From positions 1-55,159 of the forward strand of contig JAHZKP010000133.1 of assembly GCA_022600345.1 (NCBI GenBank): DNA of 55,159 nt. The letters run 5' to 3'. A program made the position numbers and the translations under genes. The notes beneath the pieces are model-generated. The model ran no database searches, was not told where the DNA came from, and saw only the letters and a list, made by a program, of their open reading frames with translations. Shown piece after piece: positions 24,600 through 31,619 of this stretch; position 1 is the first letter of the stretch, and each line of letters opens with the position of its first letter. The DNA comes from Alphaproteobacteria bacterium. GTDB lineage: Bacteria; Pseudomonadota; Alphaproteobacteria; Rhizobiales; Hyphomicrobiaceae.

Positions 24600-26492
24600 T
24601 TACCGGCCGAAAGCAGACTCTAAACGAGCTAGCAAAGCTTCAGCACGGACCACGACATTCTCTAAGCGGTCTGAAAGATCGTGACGGTTTTCGTTCACCG
24701 GCAAACCAGTTGCGATCTGTGGCTGAACCTCTTCCGACGGCCTCTCCGAAAAAATGATTAGCAACTGTTGTATGCTCTCTGAAATCGCTGCCTTCAGGCG
24801 TTTAGCGGCCTTACACGCTTCAGGGCTTGGAAAGCGCGCAATGACCGAGACCTCGACACTGGTGGCTTCACCGCCATCCGATGCGTTCGCAGCAGCGACG
24901 CGGATGGCAACGTCTGGGCTAAGCATGTTTTCAGACGCTTTGCCCAGTATTGTCCACACCATGCTCTCCGTGATGTCCTCTCTGACGTCGCGCATGGCTA
25001 GGCCGAAATCAGTGACCAACATCGAGATCAGTTCGTGAACCAGTTCTGCGTTTGGCGATCGTCCGGGTTGGATCCTGGAATCCTTGAATGTTTCTTCCTG
25101 GGTTACGATGAGGTTTGCCAACGATAGGGCGCCGGTAACCTGCAACGTCGAGCTTTTTTTGCTAAGAGGCTTGAATGTAGCCTGGGTCTGGCGGCCATCG
25201 CGGTCGATGACGGGGTAACCTAAAGGATCAAACACAGCCAGTTTCTCGAAACCCGCAACTGGCGATATGAAGTCCAAGGCAACATCGAACCAAATTCCAT
25301 CTTCGCGCTGGGGCTGGATTGGCGCCTGGAAGACCAAATGGATCGTCAATCTGTCACCTGGGCGAAACTCTCCGCTCTCATCGAATTTAAGCGAAAACTT
25401 TGGCGCGTGTATTTGCGGGTCATCCTCGAAGGAGACAGCCTCAATCCCATCGCCATCGCCGGACTTGCGGCAAAGTTCAACCGATGGGCGGCCAAACGGC
25501 CCGCCAATATCCAGGCGCACATGACCACTTATTCTCGAAACCCGCACTCGGGTCACAGGACATCTGTCGTTGATGGCCCGCGCGATTGTGAAACGCAGGG
25601 TATTTCCTGCCGAAATCGGATCAATCATCGCCGAAGCTGTAATCGACGGGCAGACCGACAACGGCGATTTAAATTGATAGTGTGCTTCAAAACAGTGTGT
25701 CGTGTCGCGTCCATCGATAGCAAAGAGCTTGACGCGCTCTTTAGGCGGGAAGGGTGACTTGGCCTGCAACACCCGGGGAGAAGCAACCGCAAGTCCCATC
25801 TTGGCTTTATCCGAATCGGGAAGTTCCCAATTCACCGCCGGGGGGCGGTTGAATGCAACATAGCCCAGGGAAATATCTCCAGCGCGCACAGATCCAAATC
25901 TGGATTTGTATATTTTTTGTCGGGCAGCATCCAGCGCCGGGTCGCCCTGCCGAAGGAAAAGTTTCAACGATCCTGTTGCTGCATTGACTTGTTCTTCAAG
26001 TACGATTTGGTTGTTGCGCATAACGCCTTGCAGGCTGAGTTCTATATCTTCCTTAAGGCTATGCCCAACCAGTCCCTGCGCAGGTAATCCGGTGAAGACA
26101 GGCATAGGCGGTCGCCGTGCTGCCAGTCTGAGGTTGGCATACTTATAGTGGAATGCGACGGCTGCCACGGCAAAGAGAAACAGGAGCGCTGCAAGCAGCA
26201 CTTGGCCGGCTGCTGCAAGTGCAAAGGCTAAAAGGATCAAGGCTGCCCCGACCCTATGAAGGGCGAGTAGCCGGCCACTCTCCGACTTGTGCTCCACTGG
26301 CCGGGCCGGCCCCTTTGCAGTGGCCCCCAAGCCGGCCCATTGAAAATGTTGGAAAAACCAACTGGGCTCAACTTCGGCAGCATCGTCTTTAAGAACGATG
26401 TCGGACTTGCCCGGCGAGATTCCGGCGACCCGTTGGTGGCGGCCGCCTTGGCTTGCATTAATTCGGCGCGCCACACCTTTTTCGATAGCCAT
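24600..26492 (-). CDS. Two-helix membrane protein with large beta-rich region (TIR operon)
   Basis: The 630-residue product begins with a basic cytoplasmic-looking segment of about 75 residues, then two adjacent transmembrane helices (about residues 80-125: ALILLAFALAAAGQVLLAAL and LLFLFAVAAVAFHY). The rest is a long, mostly beta-strand region and an alpha-helical C-terminus with KAAKRLKAAISESIQQLLII and a final LENVVVRAEALLARLE coiled-coil-like helix. Start: ATG at 26492 with GGGGA upstream; a GTG at 26519 is the longer alternative. No known family recognised. It lies 18 bases before the 70-residue gene and 88 bases after the 512-residue gene. It could be a membrane sensor or pore. Confidence 0.7.
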   Translation of the reverse strand: MAIEKGVARRINASQGGRHQRVAGISPGKSDIVLKDDAAEVEPSWFFQHFQWAGLGATAKGPARPVEHKSESGRLLALHRVGAALILLAFALAAAGQVLLAALLFLFAVAAVAFHYKYANLRLAARRPPMPVFTGLPAQGLVGHSLKEDIELSLQGVMRNNQIVLEEQVNAATGSLKLFLRQGDPALDAARQKIYKSRFGSVRAGDISLGYVAFNRPPAVNWELPDSDKAKMGLAVASPRVLQAKSPFPPKERVKLFAIDGRDTTHCFEAHYQFKSPLSVCPSITASAMIDPISAGNTLRFTIARAINDRCPVTRVRVSRISGHVRLDIGGPFGRPSVELCRKSGDGDGIEAVSFEDDPQIHAPKFSLKFDESGEFRPGDRLTIHLVFQAPIQPQREDGIWFDVALDFISPVAGFEKLAVFDPLGYPVIDRDGRQTQATFKPLSKKSSTLQVTGALSLANLIVTQEETFKDSRIQPGRSPNAELVHELISMLVTDFGLAMRDVREDITESMVWTILGKASENMLSPDVAIRVAAANASDGGEATSVEVSVIARFPSPEACKAAKRLKAAISESIQQLLIIFSERPSEEVQPQIATGLPVNENRHDLSDRLENVVVRAEALLARLESAFGR

Positions 26493-26580
26493 GGTATTCC
26501 CCGATTGTTCGAGAGACACACGAGGTCTGCAGGTCCCCCAAAGTCACTGCAATCCACCAGCCGACGAGGCATCGCGTCTG

Positions 26581-28119
26581 TCAGCCGCGGCCGGCGAAAC
26601 GTCCTAACTGATGTCGCAGTTCCCGGACATAGGCGTTCACTTCCTTCATCAGGTCTTCGCGCCGACCTCGCAACACACCAAGAACATCTACAACCGTGTT
26701 CGCACTAATATCCTGTCCTTGAAACCGGTCGAGATCAGAGCCGCGCAAGCGCAACACTTCCTGGGTCTCACATTGGACGAGCGTTGTCAGGATCAAAGGG
26801 TCGCCCTGAACGGGTCTTTCGGCCACAACCAACCATTCTCTGGTTCCAACCTGACGACCTTCTTCTCTGGAGGTGCCCAGGCCTTCAGCTCGCACCGCAA
26901 GGTTTCGCTCTGCCAGTATCTGTTTGATATATTGCATGCGCTCGGAATTTATTTCGACCCCGCGCAGCCGAAGCCTGTATCGGAAAGTATAGTGCTGGCT
27001 CTCAAAAATATGGCGCGTGTTCACCTCGATCTGGAGACGCGCCGATGTAGATTGCTTCATCTCAACTTTTGATTTCGAACCGGGCTTCGAAACGATTTTG
27101 CCGCTCCAGTCAGCAAAGACCGGAGTAATACCCAGAATAGATCCGGGCATCTCCAGCACCATTTGCATCTTCAGGTTCGGCATGTCTGCCTGCATTTGCG
27201 CATTGGCAAAGCGCAGGACGATTCCAAACTCGCGGCGTCCGTTCTTTCCTTCAGAGTCGTCGTCAAAGGCAAGCTTGATGTTCCCGACTTCGATCGTGCT
27301 GTTTGATGAGTTTCTTATGAACCGATACTTTTTCTCATCGATGTTTGGAGCGCTATGGGCCGATGCGCTTACGGTCGTCAGAAGCACATCCGCCCCATCG
27401 CTGGCAAACGGCCAATCGATGGAGAAATATTTAATGGTCACTTCCTTGAGCGGCCGCTCTGTACGCACCGTCGTTCGCAATAGGAGACGGTGCTCACCCC
27501 GCTCCGCCTCGGGTTTGCGCATGTAGGCGGTCATGGTGCGGGCCACAGAGTCGGGAAGACGCCCGTCCTTGAAAATATCGGCGAGGAAAACGAAATAATC
27601 GATTTCTGTCGATAGGTTGGCAACGACCTGGATCGGCCGGAGATCACCCCTTTGCGCATCGATAGATATAACGGTGCGCGCATCATGCTCGTAGCGCGCG
27701 CCATCCTTTTCGAACTGTGATTTCAACTGCTCCACAGGCAGTTCGATTGGGAATGACGTCCAGCCATCCTCAGAATGATTGGCGGCTTCGTTTGCAAGGG
27801 TCGGGCTCGACGCGACCGATGGTTCGCCATCCTCGCGCTTTGGTGTCAGTAAGACCAGTGTCCCGATCCGGCCACGAATTGCAGAGGTATTCGGCTCGAC
27901 TTCGACATCTTGCCAAGCCTCCTCTGTCATGAAATTGGCATCATCCAGTGGAACGGTAAGACTTGCCGATACCGTGATTGTATCTTCGAAACGGCCAACG
28001 CTGTGGGTCGCCAAATTGAACGAGGCGCTCCAGCACTCGTGGATGGTCACATTCTTGGGCTGAGCCCTGACTAGGCCGGCAAGCTCTTGAATGGGTTTCG
28101 ACTGGTCGACAACAATCAT
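26581..28119 (-). CDS. 512-residue beta-rich orphan, first gene of TIR operon
   Basis: The product has no signal peptide or transmembrane segment and looks largely built of beta strands (FEDTITVSASLTVPLDD, HRLLLRTTVRTERPLKEVTI, REFGIVLRFANAQMQAD), with a helical C-terminus (QDISANTVVDVLGVLRGRRE, AYVRELRHQLGRFAGRG). Its strand patterns resemble those of the following 630-residue protein, so both may share repeated Ig-like or beta-sandwich modules. No family is recognised. The ATG at 28119 lacks a good ribosome-binding site. By eye codon use is AT-richer than in the lut and dusA genes on either side. It is 157 bases from a MITE-like element. Confidence 0.7.
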   Translation of the reverse strand: MIVVDQSKPIQELAGLVRAQPKNVTIHECWSASFNLATHSVGRFEDTITVSASLTVPLDDANFMTEEAWQDVEVEPNTSAIRGRIGTLVLLTPKREDGEPSVASSPTLANEAANHSEDGWTSFPIELPVEQLKSQFEKDGARYEHDARTVISIDAQRGDLRPIQVVANLSTEIDYFVFLADIFKDGRLPDSVARTMTAYMRKPEAERGEHRLLLRTTVRTERPLKEVTIKYFSIDWPFASDGADVLLTTVSASAHSAPNIDEKKYRFIRNSSNSTIEVGNIKLAFDDDSEGKNGRREFGIVLRFANAQMQADMPNLKMQMVLEMPGSILGITPVFADWSGKIVSKPGSKSKVEMKQSTSARLQIEVNTRHIFESQHYTFRYRLRLRGVEINSERMQYIKQILAERNLAVRAEGLGTSREEGRQVGTREWLVVAERPVQGDPLILTTLVQCETQEVLRLRGSDLDRFQGQDISANTVVDVLGVLRGRREDLMKEVNAYVRELRHQLGRFAGRG

Positions 28120-28275
28120 TATGCAAACAAGCGCTTCTGCAATTAGCCCTTGACCCAGCTACGCGTGAGGTGGGCGTACGTTCAGAGGACCGAGGTTCAA
28201 TACTCTCTGATACGCTGGCCAGGCGAACCACGCAAGAGCCGTTCTGTGTTCCGGTCGAGGCGCCGGCATTTGACT

Positions 28276-28598
28276 TAGAGCACTTTCCGACCAAATCGAT
28301 TCAATTCTGTTTCTCAAGCGGCGAGTCGATCCAGCAGGAGAGTGGCGCGGGTCGATCTGGGTGATCGGCCGAGCCGCTCGACGCGTCGTGTTGGAGACAC
28401 GCCGCCGGCATGATGCGGCCGCCGCTTGGAAACCCATATTGGCGGAGCCAATCTACGATTGGACGGGCCGGGCGGATTTGCGCCAATCTCTGCGCATCCC
28501 GTCTTGCCCGTGGCACCGCCACGCGCTGCGCCGGCCCACTTGATCTTGTCACTAATCCGCCTCGGCAGAATGGTTCGATTTGGTCGGAAAGTGCTCTA
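28276..28598. mobile_element. MITE-like element with 24-bp perfect terminal inverted repeats
   Basis: Positions 28276-28299 and 28575-28598 are exact 24-bp inverted copies (outer part tagagcactttccgacc), and the similarity continues inward with a few mismatches to a CAGAAT-like block. If the repeat begins at GAGCAC, a TA dinucleotide flanks both ends, as in IS630/Tc1-type insertions. The 323-base element has no credible transposase frame. It resembles palindromic elements scattered in alphaproteobacterial genomes (recalled, not searched). Confidence 0.7.
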
Positions 28599-28698
28599 GC
28601 TGTCGAGTTGGGCCTGCGAACGGGCTGCCCGGCTCTGCGGGCAGACCCAGTTGCCTTCCAATCCGCCCGCCGCAAGTCCCCGCAATCGCACGACCTGA

Positions 28699-29370
28699 TC
28701 AAACACCGCCGACGATGATGATGTGCAATTCGCGCGGGCCATGCGCGCCCTTGACGAGGCTGCCCTCGATGTCGGTTGTGCCGCTGGCGCCGGTAATCAG
28801 GCAGGCGTTGCGAGGTGCCAGGTCCCCTTGGACAGCAGCGGCGTAGTCTTCCAGGTGGGCAAGGATGCGCTCCGCCTTCAGCACGATGAATTGCACGCCG
28901 CATAGAAAACTGGACAGGATCGGCTGGTCGGCGGCTGAATGAACAACCACGCTGCCGGTTTCACTTATCCCCCACAGTGCCACGGCGACGAACGCGCCAT
29001 CGTCGATGTCGCCACGCACATCAATGCCCGCCGCCGCCCAATCGAGTGCTTCAAGTGAGGGTGTCGGCTGTCGGCACAATTGGGCTCTTTCGCCCGCCTC
29101 GGCAAGGTAGGCTGCAACCGTGGCAGGCAGCGTTTCCATCGAGGCGATCCGGTCGACGGTTGCGCCAACCTTCGCCCCCCTCGCCCGTGTGATGAAACTG
29201 TCGACAATATCGGCCGAAGGCAGCGTTGGCCGCACCGCGATGGGATCGTCCAGCAGCGCCTGAGCTTCAGCGGCGATCTCGTCGCTTCCCACACCGCCGA
29301 TTGTCCCCGCACCGCCGGTGTTCGAAGATTCGCGTAACGATTGCAGGATGCTGTCACGGGCGTCGGTCAT
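28699..29370 (-). CDS. lutC: LUD-domain lactate utilization protein C
   Basis: The 223-residue protein is a single LUD domain, LutC/YkgG type. Family marks are the central ALWGISETGSVVV, HSAADQPILSSFLC, and the C-terminal LITGASGTTDIEGSLVKGAHGPRELHIIIV, which is close to the consensus G-x-S-x-T-x-D-I-E-G-x-x-V-x-G-x-H-G-P. LutABC together oxidise L-lactate to pyruvate and feed the respiratory chain. The start codon overlaps the lutB stop (ATGA at 29367-29370), which means coupled translation. It is the last gene of the long lactate/pyruvate block. Confidence 0.92.
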   Translation of the reverse strand: MTDARDSILQSLRESSNTGGAGTIGGVGSDEIAAEAQALLDDPIAVRPTLPSADIVDSFITRARGAKVGATVDRIASMETLPATVAAYLAEAGERAQLCRQPTPSLEALDWAAAGIDVRGDIDDGAFVAVALWGISETGSVVVHSAADQPILSSFLCGVQFIVLKAERILAHLEDYAAAVQGDLAPRNACLITGASGTTDIEGSLVKGAHGPRELHIIIVGGV

Positions 29371-30779
29371 GGCTTCGCCCCTCGGCGGCTTGCGTGATAG
29401 GCGTTGATGAACGTCTTCTTGGGTGGCGCGGGCAGATCACGGTATTCAGTCCAGCCGCCAGCAAACGGCATCCACGCGATCCTGCCGCCTCTCTTGAACA
29501 GCCTCATAAGACGCACCGCAATGGCCGTTGCCATGTGGTAGAGCCCGGGGCGGCGCGCAACGAACGCCCAGCCGCCGATACCTGCGCGCACCGTGACCGG
29601 CTCCAGACCCTCTTTCCAACTGCGCTCCCGCCAGCCGCGCAACAGGCTGGGAAGCGGAATCTCGACCGGGCAGACTTCGGCGCATTTGCCGTTGAGCGTG
29701 CAGGCATGAGGAAGCTCCCGCGATTGCTTCAGCCCATCCAGAACGGGCGTCAGCACCGACCCCATCGGCCCCGGATAAGTTGCCCCATAAGCGTGCCCGC
29801 CGATTTGCCGGTAGACGACGCAATGGTTCATGCAGGCACCGCAGCGGATACAGCGCAGCATTTCGGGCAGTTCCCGGCGCATCTTCGTGCGTCCATTGTC
29901 CACCAGCACGATGTGAAACTCTTCCGGGCCATCGGCATCTTCCGGCCGCTTCGGACCACAATGAAACGTTGTGTATTGCGTGAAGTCACCACCCGTTGCC
30001 GAGCGCACGAGCAGCCGCAGCAGCATGAAGGCATGCCCCAGCGACGGCACCAGCTTTTCAATACCCGCCGTCACGATGTGAACCTTGGGCGGTGTCGTCG
30101 TCAGTTCGGCATTGCCCTCATTGGTGACGGTGCAGATGGCACCCGTATCGGCGATCAGAAAATTGGCCCCCGAGATCCCGACATCTGCATTGAGGAATTT
30201 TCTCCTGAGGTCTTTGCGCGCGCTTTCGACGAGATCGGGAATGGCATCACTGGCTGGCAATTCCTGGTGCTGCGACTTGAACAGTTCAGCCACCTGTTCG
30301 CGCGTCTTGTGCATGGCGGGCCAGACAATGTGGGATGGCGTTTCGTCGGCCAACTGCACGATGTGCTCTGCCAGATCGGTTTCAACCCTCTCGATGCCGG
30401 CAGCTTCAAGCGCGTGCGGTAGCCCGATTTCTTCGCCCAGCATCGACTTCGAGCGCGTCACGCTTTTGGCATTGGCCGCTTTACAGATGTCGATGACGAT
30501 GCGGCTTGCTTCTTGCGAGGTTCTGGCCCAGTGGACTTTCGCCCCTGACGCAATCGCATTGCGCTCGAACTGCGTCAGGTAGTGCTCCAGATTGGCGATG
30601 ACATGGTCTTTGATCTTGCGCCCGCGCCGGCGGGCTGCGTCAAACTGAGGAAACTCGCCAACCGCCGTCGCCCGTTTGGTTTCAGCATTCCCCGCCGTGC
30701 GGTCGATTGCCGTCTTTAGCGTGGCGTCGGCCAGAGCCGATTTTGCCCTGGCCTTGAACGATGTCATGCCGACCTGCAT
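29367..30779 (-). CDS. lutB: Iron-sulfur LUD protein, lactate utilization protein B
   Basis: The 470-residue protein combines an N-terminal LUD domain (motif GANFLIADTGAICTVTNEGN) with two 4Fe-4S clusters (CIRCGACMNHC, near residue 305, and CTLNGKCAEVCPVEI) and a C-terminal LutB-specific tail. It is the electron-transferring subunit of LutABC. The ATG at 30779 lies four bases after the lutA stop, with a strong purine run (gaggaggag) over the lutA end as ribosome-binding site; a longer in-frame start at 30842 would overlap lutA. Regulation is presumably by the divergent FadR-type protein at 44.2 kb. Confidence 0.92.
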   Translation of the reverse strand: MQVGMTSFKARAKSALADATLKTAIDRTAGNAETKRATAVGEFPQFDAARRRGRKIKDHVIANLEHYLTQFERNAIASGAKVHWARTSQEASRIVIDICKAANAKSVTRSKSMLGEEIGLPHALEAAGIERVETDLAEHIVQLADETPSHIVWPAMHKTREQVAELFKSQHQELPASDAIPDLVESARKDLRRKFLNADVGISGANFLIADTGAICTVTNEGNAELTTTPPKVHIVTAGIEKLVPSLGHAFMLLRLLVRSATGGDFTQYTTFHCGPKRPEDADGPEEFHIVLVDNGRTKMRRELPEMLRCIRCGACMNHCVVYRQIGGHAYGATYPGPMGSVLTPVLDGLKQSRELPHACTLNGKCAEVCPVEIPLPSLLRGWRERSWKEGLEPVTVRAGIGGWAFVARRPGLYHMATAIAVRLMRLFKRGGRIAWMPFAGGWTEYRDLPAPPKKTFINAYHASRRGAKP

Positions 30780-30783
30780 TGGA

Positions 30784-31554
30784 TCACTCCTCCTCGCCGA
30801 TGGCAGGACCATCGCCCATCCCGGCGATAACTTCGGCAGCATGCATCACGCGAACCTTTGAGCCCGACCGCGATAACTTGCCCGCCATGTTCATCAGGCA
30901 GCCAAGGTCGCCACCAAGCAACAGACCGGCCCCCGTTCCGTCGATAGCTTCGGCCTTTTCGCCGACGATGGCATTCGAGATGGCCGAGTACTTGACGCAG
31001 AAGGTGCCTCCGAAGCCGCAGCAGACATCGTTTCCTGGAAGCGGTTGGAGTTTCAATTTGTCGACGGCTTTGAGAAGGCGACGCGGCTGTTCCAGAATGC
31101 CCAGTTCACGAAGGCCTGAGCAACTGTCGTGATAGGTCGCCGTGGCCTCAAGCTCGATTCCCACCGGCCGGTATCCTCGCACTTCATCCAGGAAGCTCAT
31201 TAACTCCCAGGTCTTGGCAGCAATGGTCGTGGCCCGCTCCAGCCATTCGTGATCGTCAGCCAGCGCTTCGCAGTAGTGGGCCTTGATCATTGCAGCGCAT
31301 GAACCCGATGGCACAACGATGTAGTCGAAGGCTTCAAACTGGTCGATGAATTGGCGGGCAAGCGCAGCGGTTTGCTTGGTTGCCCCTGAGTTGAAGGCCG
31401 GTTGCCCGCAACAGGTTTGCCGTTCTGGAACCTCGACGACGCATCCTGCTTCCTCCAGCAATTTGACAGCGGCAAAGCCGATTCTCGGACGGATAACGTC
31501 GACGATGCAGGTCGCGAAAAGGCCGACGCGGGGGCACTCGATTGCTGATGTCAT
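30784..31554 (-). CDS. lutA: Cysteine-rich Fe-S protein, lactate utilization protein A
   Basis: The 256-residue protein is made of two CCG (cysteine-rich) domains, as in LutA/YkgE and the GlpC/HdrB family: first CIVDVIRPRIG...ERQTCCGQPAFNSG, second TATYHDSCSGLRELG...NDVCCGFGGTFCVKYS. CCG domains bind non-cubane or regular Fe-S clusters and pass electrons. It lies 65 bases downstream of the FAD/Fe-S dehydrogenase and four bases upstream of lutB. The ATG at 31554 has GAGG four bases upstream. Confidence 0.92.
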   Translation of the reverse strand: MTSAIECPRVGLFATCIVDVIRPRIGFAAVKLLEEAGCVVEVPERQTCCGQPAFNSGATKQTAALARQFIDQFEAFDYIVVPSGSCAAMIKAHYCEALADDHEWLERATTIAAKTWELMSFLDEVRGYRPVGIELEATATYHDSCSGLRELGILEQPRRLLKAVDKLKLQPLPGNDVCCGFGGTFCVKYSAISNAIVGEKAEAIDGTGAGLLLGGDLGCLMNMAGKLSRSGSKVRVMHAAEVIAGMGDGPAIGEEE

Positions 31555-31619
31555 CGAACCTCAACTCTTCAAATTTTGACAGCGCCGGCCAAGAACGCAC
31601 TGCAGGCGGCAGTATGCGC

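Noticed and set aside
28160-28230. Possible tRNA remnant (gaggttcaatactc resembles a T-arm)
   Set aside because: No acceptor stem, anticodon stem or matching T-loop could be drawn; not a tRNA.
29226-30422. Plus-strand open frame of 398 codons
   Set aside because: Antisense to lutB and lutC, whose Fe-S and LUD motifs are intact; composition is typical of a high-GC shadow frame.
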